A stretch of DNA of 15,470 bases from Acidobacteria bacterium CG_4_9_14_3_um_filter_49_7. Lineage in GTDB: Bacteria; Acidobacteriota; Holophagae; Thermotomaculales; Thermotomaculaceae. Positions within the stretch are counted from its first letter, which is position 1, and each line of letters opens with the position of its first letter. Under the pieces are notes generated by a model that worked only from the letters and a program-made list of their open reading frames with translations, had not been told where the DNA came from and searched no databases. Positions 1 to 5,782 of the stretch are shown in pieces. The translations under genes and the position numbers were made by a program. The stretch is taken from assembly GCA_002789615.1 (NCBI GenBank), contig PFTO01000196.1:1-15470 (forward strand), written 5' to 3'.

Positions 1-1
1 T

Positions 2-106
2 TCCGGAATCTGCGGTCGCCTGATGTGTTGCATCAATTTTGAAATTACCCGGGATTGCGGTGATTGTCAGAAAAAAGAAAAAAAGGAAACGCCACCCTCT
101 GAGTAA
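2..106 (+). CDS. PSP1/RicT-family protein, C-terminal fragment
   Basis: Only the last 34 codons are inside the window; the reading frame is open from base 2 to a TAA at 104-106. The fragment begins SGICGRLMCCINFE, a close match to the cysteine-rich CGRLMCC motif near the end of PSP1-domain proteins (the RicT/YaaT family). It is followed by a short tail with two further Cys (DCGDC) and a Lys/Glu-rich end. In Bacillus, RicT works with RicA and RicF in a complex linked to RNase Y-dependent RNA processing and carries Fe-S clusters; that this homologue does the same is inference. The family call rests on the CGRLMCC signature alone, because the domain body lies upstream of the window. The next gene starts about 100 bp downstream behind its own promoter. 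Confidence 0.75.
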   Translation, partial: SGICGRLMCCINFEITRDCGDCQKKEKKETPPSE

Positions 107-130
107 GTATTTTCTCTTCCATCGTGGAGT

Positions 131-159
131 TTGCATTTTCTTTCCTTTTTGGTTATAAT
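131..159 (+). promoter_or_regulatory. Sigma-70-type promoter for the Hfq-like gene
   Basis: A -35 box TTGCAT (131-136) is separated by exactly 17 bp from a perfect -10 box TATAAT (154-159). Transcription would start near 166, giving a leader of about 40 nt before the ATG at 206. The spacer is T-rich. This is the only near-consensus promoter upstream of the block from 206 to 4345, so it probably drives all four genes there. Confidence 0.75.
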
Positions 160-205
160 CTGAGCAAACAGGCGATTCAACGCAATCTACAAAGGAGTCA
201 GATCC

Positions 206-691
206 ATGTCCAACAGGAAGCTAATCCGCCCAAATCTGAAAGACGTTAAGGCAAAGATGGGCGATCCGGATAGCAGACCACGGCACCAGATAGAATATGG
301 CAGACAGGGTCCGTCCAGTGGGGGTGCGGATCAACCACTTCTGTCGCACCCCCTGCTGACCACAGCAAGACGAAAGCAGGCACCACCGGAACAGACCTAC
401 GCGGAGAATTTCTACTATCTGAAACAGATGACCAGCAAGGCCGTTGTTGTCATTATTATGGAGGACGGGGAAGAGATTCGCGGCATCATTGAATGGTATG
501 ACAAAAACTGCCTCAAGGTGAACCGGATGAAAGAGCCAAATCTACTCATTATGAAGGCCAGAATTAAATACATGTATAAGCAGGAAGAGGAGAGTCGTTC
601 GACACGTCGGCGGACCCGTCGGCCAGTTCGGACAGAAGCAGAAAAGACGGACGCTCCAGTTGAGAAACCAAAACCTGAAAAAAAAGACTGA
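206..691 (+). CDS. hfq: Hfq-like Sm-fold RNA-binding protein with long tails
   Basis: This 161-residue protein carries an Sm/Hfq core at about residues 62-126. It contains AENFYYLKQM, an Sm1-like strand set GEEIRGIIEWYDKNCLKV, and a final strand ending IKYMYK. Hfq proteins form hexameric rings that bind sRNAs and mRNAs. The core matches the Hfq fold, but the usual Sm2 signature (YKHAI type) is replaced by RIKYMYK, so RNA-binding detail may differ. Ordinary Hfq has only a few residues before the core. Here about 60 residues precede it, beginning NRKLIRPNLKDVK and then low-complexity, and a tail of about 35 residues follows, first arginine-rich (RRRTRRPVR), then Glu/Lys/Pro-rich. The start is supported by AAAGGAG at 191-197, 8 nt before the ATG. 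It is probably first in an operon with pdxA. I am sure of the Sm fold and less sure it is a functional Hfq orthologue. Confidence 0.8.
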   Translation: MSNRKLIRPNLKDVKAKMGDPDSRPRHQIEYGRQGPSSGGADQPLLSHPLLTTARRKQAPPEQTYAENFYYLKQMTSKAVVVIIMEDGEEIRGIIEWYDKNCLKVNRMKEPNLLIMKARIKYMYKQEEESRSTRRRTRRPVRTEAEKTDAPVEKPKPEKKD

Positions 692-709
692 GTTTTTCCC
701 CTGGAAACC

Positions 710-1648
710 ATGAAAAAAAAGCCTGTTCTGGCCATCACCCCAGGTGATGCCTCCGGTATTGGTCCTGAAATTATCTGCAAGGTGTTGCCCGAAATCCAGG
801 CATACTGTCTTCCTGTTGTCTATACATCACGTCTTCTCCTTGAAAGGGCAGGATTGTGTAAAAACCCAGATATGGAGACTGTAGAATTCCGTAACATTGG
901 GATGGACTGGGAATTTCGCCCGGGCAAGCTTTCCGCCTTGAATGGCGAGTACGCCGCCGAAGCTATCAAAATGGCGGTTTCCGACTGTCTGTCTGGAAAA
1001 TGTTCCGCGTTGGTGACAGGGCCCATCTCCAAGAAAGCCTGGGAGATGGCAGGGATTCCCTATCCGGGTCACACTGAGATGCTTCGGGACCTGGCCGGTG
1101 TTCCCCGAACCATGATGTTGTTCTATGCCCCCGCCTTTTCCGTGGTTCTTCACACGATTCATGTTCCACTGGCGGCAGTTCCAGTCACCATCACCCGGGA
1201 GCAATTACTGGATGGTATTCGATTCGCACAGTTGTACTATAGCAGGCTCGTTCGGAAACCATTCGAAATACGAGTCTGTGGCCTCAATCCCCATGCCGGG
1301 GAGGAGGGGCGCCTCGGTAGCGAAGATTTTGTGATTCGAGATGCAGTGAAAACACTCTCCGTAGAAGGCATAAGAGTATCCGGCCCATTTCCGGCCGACA
1401 CCCTGTTTTCGCACATGCCCAGGGATGGCAGTGTGCTGGTGTACGCCATGTACCACGACCAGGGGCTTACCCCGATCAAGACGCTCTATCCTGAGAAATG
1501 TGTTAACATTACGTTGGGTCTTCCCTTCCTCCGGTCCTCAGTAAGTCATGGGACGGCCTTTGATATTGCCGGTAAAGGGAAGGCAGATTTCAGGAATCTT
1601 CTGGAGACGGTTCTTACAACCGTCCAATTGCTGAAAGGGAGGCAATAA
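710..1648 (+). CDS. pdxA: 4-hydroxythreonine-4-phosphate dehydrogenase
   Basis: PdxA oxidises 4-phosphohydroxy-L-threonine with NAD in the DXP-dependent route to pyridoxal 5'-phosphate; the product is condensed by PdxJ. The 312-residue length is slightly under the usual 320-330. Family blocks occur in order: TPGDASGIGPE (10-20), TGPISK (103-108), GHTEML (120-125), GLNPHAGEEG (191-200), GPFPADTLF, YHDQGL (248-253) and SSVSHGTAFDIAGKGKAD near the end. The three metal-ligand histidines correspond to H151, H195 and H249, and all are present. The ATG at 710 lies 18 nt after the upstream stop with only a weak ribosome binding site (TGGAAA), so translation may depend partly on coupling to the upstream gene. 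Its TAA shares one base with the next ATG. No pdxJ is visible. Confidence 0.95.
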   Translation: MKKKPVLAITPGDASGIGPEIICKVLPEIQAYCLPVVYTSRLLLERAGLCKNPDMETVEFRNIGMDWEFRPGKLSALNGEYAAEAIKMAVSDCLSGKCSALVTGPISKKAWEMAGIPYPGHTEMLRDLAGVPRTMMLFYAPAFSVVLHTIHVPLAAVPVTITREQLLDGIRFAQLYYSRLVRKPFEIRVCGLNPHAGEEGRLGSEDFVIRDAVKTLSVEGIRVSGPFPADTLFSHMPRDGSVLVYAMYHDQGLTPIKTLYPEKCVNITLGLPFLRSSVSHGTAFDIAGKGKADFRNLLETVLTTVQLLKGRQ

Positions 1649-2061
1649 TGAGTGTAAAAACGGTTTCGCTGTTCTTGCTTACATTTTTCGTGGTGGGATG
1701 TCTGGGCGGTCGGATGTACTTTGACAAGCCCACCCGATATGATATCAAGTTATCCATGTTGAAAATGAAAAAGCACTACGAAATTATTCAGCAATGGGTA
1801 AAGGGCAAGGGTGGTACGCCTGAAGCTGTTACCGAGTCTGTGACCCGAATCCAGACAGAATCCGATTTTCTCCTGAACAAGCTTCCGTCCAGAAATCCTG
1901 AAATTTACCAGGAAAAGCTCCGGGATATGCAGCATACCCTGGATTTTCTGGAAGAAAGTGTCAAAGACAACCAGCCGAAGCGGGCAAAATACCATTTTGA
2001 CAAACTGAGGAGCACCTGCATCGGTTGTCATTTCCGCTACAAAGTCGGCGTGAACTTCTGA
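1648..2061 (+). CDS. Lipoprotein with C-terminal c-type heme motif
   Basis: This 137-residue protein has an N-terminal hydrophobic segment (SLFLLTFFVVGC) ending in a plausible lipobox VVGC with Cys18, so it is probably a lipid-anchored envelope protein. Near the C-terminus is a single CxxCH heme-binding motif, CIGCH (C124, C127, H128), inside STCIGCHFRYK. The sequence between is highly charged and looks mainly helical. One heme site close to the C-terminus of a short helical protein is the layout of class II cytochromes (cytochrome c' or c-556), so I infer a four-helix-bundle monoheme cytochrome. The partner and redox role are unknown. The start has a strong SD (AAAGGGAGG, 1634-1642), and the ATG overlaps the pdxA stop by one base (TAATG), indicating translational coupling. 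A cytochrome has no obvious link to pdxA or the following helicase. Confidence 0.7.
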   Translation: MSVKTVSLFLLTFFVVGCLGGRMYFDKPTRYDIKLSMLKMKKHYEIIQQWVKGKGGTPEAVTESVTRIQTESDFLLNKLPSRNPEIYQEKLRDMQHTLDFLEESVKDNQPKRAKYHFDKLRSTCIGCHFRYKVGVNF

Positions 2062-2074
2062 ACCGGCACTGGAA

Positions 2075-4345
2075 ATGGCAGATCCGGCCCTTTCAAGGCT
2101 CATAGAAGACCTGAAGAAACACCCATGGCTGGTCCACTATCAGTTGATTCCTTCCAGAGAAGCCAGGATGGTCCCGACGCCGGCAGAACTGAGACCAGAA
2201 ATTGTAAAAGGGCTTTCATCACTAGGAATTAACTCTCTATACAGCCATCAGGCCGAAGCCTTTTCTCTGGCGGAATCCGGCAAGAATGTAATTATTGTAA
2301 CGCCCACAGCTTCCGGTAAAACACTCTGCTACAACCTCCCCGTTCTGAACCGGATCGCAGCTGACCCCGAAGCCAGAGCAGCATTCCTGTTTCCGACCAA
2401 GGCGCTTTCAAGGGACCAGATGGCCGGACTTCTGGATCTGTCCGAAGCGGCGAAGGTCCATGTGAAATGCGATGTCTATGATGGAGACACTCCTTCCGAT
2501 ACCCGGGGTGCCATCCGGAAAAAAGCCCAGGTACTGATCACGAATCCGGATATGATTCATCAGGCGATTCTACCCCACCATCCCAAATGGAAACAGGCCC
2601 TGGAATCTTTGAAATACATTGTCATTGACGAAATGCATACCTATACAGGTGTGTTTGGCAGTCATTTTGCCAATGTAATCCGAAGACTAAAGCGAATTTG
2701 CCGTTTTTATGGAGCCAACCCAACGTTTATCTGTTGTTCCGCGACCATCGCCAATCCTTTGAGTCTAGCGGAAAACCTTTGCGAAGAAAAATTTACATTG
2801 ATTGAGAAAACCGGAGCACCGGCATCTGCAAAGCATTTTTTTCTGGTGAATCCACCGATTGTCAATGCCGATCTGGGTATTCGCAAGAGCTACGTCGAAA
2901 CAGCTGTACAATTTATGCTGAAATTTATCCAGCACGACGTATCTGCTATTGGATTTGCCCGAACCCGGCTGGCGGTTGAGGTGTTGACAAAGTACCTGAA
3001 AGATCGGGCACCGGTCACAAAAAAGAACAGTATCACCGGCTACCGGGGTGGCTACCTTCCCGGCGAAAGACGGAAAATTGAAAAAGCAGTGCGAAGCGGA
3101 CAGCTGAAGTTCATTCTATCAACCAATGCCCTGGAACTGGGAATTGACATTGGCACTCTCCAGGGCAGTGTACTGGCCGGGTATCCCGGAACTATTGCCA
3201 GTACGCTGCAGCAGTCCGGCCGTGCAGGCAGAAAAGAAGGAGATGCTGTTTCTGTCCTCATTGCGTCCAATCTGCCGGTGGACCAGTTCATTGTCGGACA
3301 CCCGGATTACCTGTTCGGCCGGTCGGCAGAGCACGGAAGAATCAATCCCAACAACCCCGAAATCCTGTTCAGCCATCTGGCCTGTGCCGCCTTTGAGCTT
3401 CCGGTAGTGGATGGGGAAAAACTGGGATCTGTCAGTCCCGGCCCGGCAATGGAACAAATGGCAGACATGGAACTGGTCAATCACTTTGGGGATAAATGGC
3501 ACTGGATCGGGGACAGCTATCCTGCGGCGGAATTTTCCCTGCGTTCGGTGACCAACGAAAACTTTGTTGTGATTGACAAGTCGGAAAAGGGCAACCGGGT
3601 GATTGCCGAAGTGGATTACACGGCGGCACACACGACCCTGTATGAACAGGCGATCTACATGCTTCAGGGTGGCCTTTATCAGGTGGAAGAGCTGGACTAT
3701 GAAAACCGGAAGGCGTATGTCAAGCCGGTAAATTCGGACTACTACACCGATGCCATTGACCACACTCACTTGAACATACTAACGGTGGAAAAAACACTGA
3801 ATGCGGGGTTTCACCAGGTCAATCTCGGGGACGTCCACGTCCTCACCCGGGTAACCGGCTACAAGAAAATTAAATTCAACACCAATGAGAATGTTGGATA
3901 TGGCGAAGTAAAGTTGCGGGATCTGGAAATTCATACCAGTGCTTTCTGGGTCACACTGTCAGAAGAACTGCAGGAGCAACTTGGAATTACCCGTACAGAC
4001 TTTACGGAAACCCTTTCCGGCTTGCTCTACGCCTTGAAAACCGTCAGTGCCATTCACCTGATGAGCAATGTCAGGGACCTGGGCAGTGCCATGCAGGTGG
4101 ACGATACCGCGTCACCCCAGCAGTTTTCACTCTTTATTTACGACCGCTACCCCGGCGGTATTGGTTTGAGTAATGAACTGTTTCAGATACGGGTTGAAAT
4201 CTTTGAGGCGGCAAGGAAGCTGGTGCAATCCTGCCGCTGCGACAGTAGTTGCCCCTCCTGTATCGGCAGCCGGACAGCAGAGTCCGGCAACATCAAGAGC
4301 AACGTCGTCGCTCTCCTCACACTCCTTGCCGAGAGGGACAAGTAG
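2075..4345 (+). CDS. DEAD/DEAH-box helicase of the MrfA/YprA type with Cys4 DUF1998 end
   Basis: This 756-residue superfamily 2 helicase shows motif I TPTASGKT (76-83), motif II DEMH (185-188), motif III SAT (222-224), FARTR (294-298), STNALELGIDIG (349-360) and motif VI QQSGRAGR (379-386). The C-terminal region matches the DUF1998 type and ends in four cysteines CRCDSSCPSC (C720, C722, C726, C729), the expected metal site. The best-known relative is Bacillus MrfA (YprA), of nearly equal length, a 3'-5' DNA helicase that with the exonuclease MrfB repairs mitomycin-C adducts. No MrfB-like exonuclease is visible here, so involvement in DNA repair is inferred from the family alone. It starts 13 nt after the upstream stop with only a weak ribosome binding site. 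It is the last gene before the 249-bp gap. Confidence 0.9.
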   Translation: MADPALSRLIEDLKKHPWLVHYQLIPSREARMVPTPAELRPEIVKGLSSLGINSLYSHQAEAFSLAESGKNVIIVTPTASGKTLCYNLPVLNRIAADPEARAAFLFPTKALSRDQMAGLLDLSEAAKVHVKCDVYDGDTPSDTRGAIRKKAQVLITNPDMIHQAILPHHPKWKQALESLKYIVIDEMHTYTGVFGSHFANVIRRLKRICRFYGANPTFICCSATIANPLSLAENLCEEKFTLIEKTGAPASAKHFFLVNPPIVNADLGIRKSYVETAVQFMLKFIQHDVSAIGFARTRLAVEVLTKYLKDRAPVTKKNSITGYRGGYLPGERRKIEKAVRSGQLKFILSTNALELGIDIGTLQGSVLAGYPGTIASTLQQSGRAGRKEGDAVSVLIASNLPVDQFIVGHPDYLFGRSAEHGRINPNNPEILFSHLACAAFELPVVDGEKLGSVSPGPAMEQMADMELVNHFGDKWHWIGDSYPAAEFSLRSVTNENFVVIDKSEKGNRVIAEVDYTAAHTTLYEQAIYMLQGGLYQVEELDYENRKAYVKPVNSDYYTDAIDHTHLNILTVEKTLNAGFHQVNLGDVHVLTRVTGYKKIKFNTNENVGYGEVKLRDLEIHTSAFWVTLSEELQEQLGITRTDFTETLSGLLYALKTVSAIHLMSNVRDLGSAMQVDDTASPQQFSLFIYDRYPGGIGLSNELFQIRVEIFEAARKLVQSCRCDSSCPSCIGSRTAESGNIKSNVVALLTLLAERDK

Positions 4346-4357
4346 CACAACATAAGA

Positions 4358-4387
4358 AGTGTTCTGTTTTCAGTGTTCTGTGTTCTG
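4358..4387 (+). repeat. Short direct repeat, (AG)TGTTCTG x3
   Basis: AGTGTTCTG occurs at 4358-4366 and again at 4372-4380, followed immediately by a third TGTTCTG at 4381-4387. It lies just after the helicase stop. It could be a remnant of a low-complexity intergenic repeat family or a protein-binding array; nothing in the sequence decides this. Confidence 0.6.
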
Positions 4388-4418
4388 ACCGGAAGGGATG
4401 GGAAGGAAAGGAAAAGGG

Positions 4419-4452
4419 GCGAGATGAATCTATTCTCTGATTCATCTTTCGC
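4419..4452 (+). terminator. Hairpin downstream of the helicase, possible weak terminator
   Basis: A perfect 9-bp stem AGATGAATC (4422-4430) / GATTCATCT (4439-4447) encloses an 8-nt loop. It can extend by GCG/CGC (4419-4421 with 4450-4452) past a TT bulge. It lies 75 bp after the helicase stop. The stem is AT-rich and is followed by only TTT, not a long T-run, so a classical rho-independent terminator is doubtful. It may instead protect the 3' end of the transcript. Confidence 0.35.
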
Positions 4453-4517
4453 GCACTCACACTTTCACACGCACTTCTCTTTCTGCCTCCTACTTAAACT
4501 CCTGCCTCTGCTCCAGC

Positions 4518-4549
4518 TCCCCACGAATTGCACAAGTTGCAGTGGGGGA
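4518..4549. promoter_or_regulatory. Inverted repeat overlapping the add promoter (candidate operator)
   Basis: CCCCAC (4519-4524) is complementary to GTGGGG (4542-4547); the outer T4518 and A4549 can also pair if one G bulges. Inside, TTGCA occurs twice (4528-4532 and 4537-4541), and the two inner TGCA copies can pair. The right half overlaps the -35 box of the add promoter, where a repressor would block polymerase. No regulator gene is nearby to name. Confidence 0.4.
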
Positions 4550-4565
4550 TGCCGTAGGCTATAAT
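4537..4565 (+). promoter_or_regulatory. Sigma-70-type promoter for add
   Basis: TTGCAG (4537-4542), a 17-bp spacer, and a perfect TATAAT (4560-4565) put the transcription start near 4572, about 23 nt before the add ATG. The arrangement is nearly the same as the promoter at 131-159 (TTGCAT, 17 bp, TATAAT). Confidence 0.75.
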
Positions 4566-4594
4566 GCCCTCAACAAAAGCATCAGGGAGGATGT

Positions 4595-5704
4595 ATGTCC
4601 AATGCAAATGAATACCAGACAGGCTTAAAAGAGTACAAATGTGACACGGAGCCGAGGAAGGAAGGGATCGATTCGGTGGAGATAACTGAATCGCTTGTCC
4701 GAAAATTGCCCAAGGTGGAGCTGCACTGCCATCTGGACGGGAGTATGCGGTTCGAAACAGTTCTACAACTGGCAGAGGAGCAGAAGGTTAAACTGCCCAG
4801 TGATGATACAGACAAGTTGAAGAAGATGCTTCAGCCTGGGTTTGACTGTAAAAGTCTGGTCGATTACCTGAAGGCTTTTGACATAACGCTCAGTGTGTTG
4901 CAGCGGCCGGAATCACTGACCCGAGCGGCCTACGAGTTGATTGAAGATGTGGTCAAGGAAAATGTCAAGTACATTGAGGTTCGGTACTCCCCCATTCTCC
5001 ACCAGCAACAGGATATGAATCTGGCAGTAATCCTGGAAGCGGTGTTGGAAGGTCTCAAACTGGGGGAACGGGATTTCGGCGTGAAAAGTGGTGTGATTGT
5101 CTGCGGCATCCGTAATATTGACCCGAAGTTTTCCATGCGACTGGCGGAGCTCTCTGTGGCGTACAAAAACAAGGGTGTTGTCGCATTTGACCTGGCCGGT
5201 GCGGAAGAGGATTATCCCGCACGGGAGCACCAGGAGGCTTTTCGTCTGACTTTGAAGAACAATATTAACTCCACTGTTCATGCGGGAGAGGCATACGGTC
5301 CGGAAAGCATCCATCAGGCGATTCATTATTGCGGCTCCCACCGGATCGGGCACGGAACAAGGTTGTTTGAAAACGGAGACCTATTGAACTATGTGAACGA
5401 TCATCGAATTCCCCTGGAGATTTGTCTGTCCAGTAACATCCAGACCAAAGCAGTACCGACCTTTGAGGACCACCCCGTTCGACTCTACTATGATCTTGGC
5501 CTGAGGATCACTCTGAACACCGATAACCGGCTGGTTTCAGACACGGATCTGACGAAAGAATTTATGATTGCGCACCAATATTACGGATTTACATTGGACG
5601 AGATGAAGGATGTTATTATTCAGAGTTTTAAGTCTGCATTTTTGCCATACAGGGAAAAAAGGCGGATTATACAGGAAGTGTTATTGGAATTGGACAATTT
5701 TTAA
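4595..5704 (+). CDS. add: Adenosine deaminase
   Basis: It hydrolyses adenosine (and usually deoxyadenosine) to inosine and ammonia in purine salvage, in the cytoplasm. The amidohydrolase zinc site is complete: H44 and H46 in LPKVELHCHLDG, H229 in VHAGE with the catalytic E232, H253 in RIGHGTR, and D310 in LNTDNRL. CLSSNIQT (277-284) is the usual substrate-region block. The family's NTDDP is here NTDNRL, a variant I recall from other bacterial adenosine deaminases. At 369 residues it is longer than the 330-345 usual because about 35 polar residues precede LPKVELHCHLDG. The ATG is supported by AGGGAGG (4584-4590), though spacing is only 4 nt. It has its own promoter and sits between two unrelated operons, so it is probably monocistronic. 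Confidence 0.95.
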   Translation: MSNANEYQTGLKEYKCDTEPRKEGIDSVEITESLVRKLPKVELHCHLDGSMRFETVLQLAEEQKVKLPSDDTDKLKKMLQPGFDCKSLVDYLKAFDITLSVLQRPESLTRAAYELIEDVVKENVKYIEVRYSPILHQQQDMNLAVILEAVLEGLKLGERDFGVKSGVIVCGIRNIDPKFSMRLAELSVAYKNKGVVAFDLAGAEEDYPAREHQEAFRLTLKNNINSTVHAGEAYGPESIHQAIHYCGSHRIGHGTRLFENGDLLNYVNDHRIPLEICLSSNIQTKAVPTFEDHPVRLYYDLGLRITLNTDNRLVSDTDLTKEFMIAHQYYGFTLDEMKDVIIQSFKSAFLPYREKRRIIQEVLLELDNF

Positions 5705-5717
5705 GTGACATAAAGTG

Positions 5718-5726
5718 TGCTACAAT
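5718..5726 (+). promoter_or_regulatory. Possible extended -10 promoter for the sucCD-kor operon
   Basis: TGCTACAAT at 5718-5726 fits an extended -10 (TGn plus TACAAT, five of six bases). No good -35 lies 16-18 bp upstream, only the T-rich end of add. It would start transcripts near 5733, which would include the hairpin at 5740-5767. This is the best candidate in the 78-bp gap, but weaker than the two TATAAT promoters. Confidence 0.4.
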
Positions 5727-5739
5727 TCTTTGATTTTAG

Positions 5740-5767
5740 TGAATGGTCATTCGCTTATGGCCATGCA
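5740..5767 (+). promoter_or_regulatory. Leader hairpin just before the sucC ribosome binding site
   Basis: ATGGTCAT (5743-5750) pairs with ATGGCCAT (5757-5764) through eight consecutive pairs, one of them G-U, around a 6-nt loop. After one mismatch, two more pairs are possible (5740-5741 with 5766-5767). The structure ends about 5 nt before the AAAGGAGG at 5773-5780, close enough to affect ribosome access. Function is inferred only from position. Confidence 0.45.
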
Positions 5768-5782
5768 GATATAAAGGAGGAA

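Larger units (their letters stand above)
4346..4594. other. Non-coding gap with repeats and strand-asymmetric tracts
   Basis: No supported gene is present. From 5' to 3' it holds three copies of TGTTCTG (4358-4387), a nearly pure purine run (4391-4419, one T), a hairpin (4419-4452), a pyrimidine-rich tract (about 4445-4524), an inverted repeat, and the add promoter. The composition is plainly unlike the flanking genes. Short frames here overlap low-complexity sequence and have no recognisable domain. Confidence 0.7.

Noticed and set aside
3119..3769. 216-codon minus-strand open frame inside the helicase gene
   Set aside because: Antisense to intact helicase motifs, no family signature, no ribosome binding site seen; a shadow frame.
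4373..4564. Small plus-strand open frame in the 249-bp gap
   Set aside because: It translates low-complexity tracts (Ser/Phe/Leu-rich), lacks a good SD and runs through the add promoter and its inverted repeat.
5717..5782. Upstream 22-codon extension of sucC
   Set aside because: The residues are unlike the family, the strong SD lies downstream at 5773-5780, and the region contains the leader hairpin.
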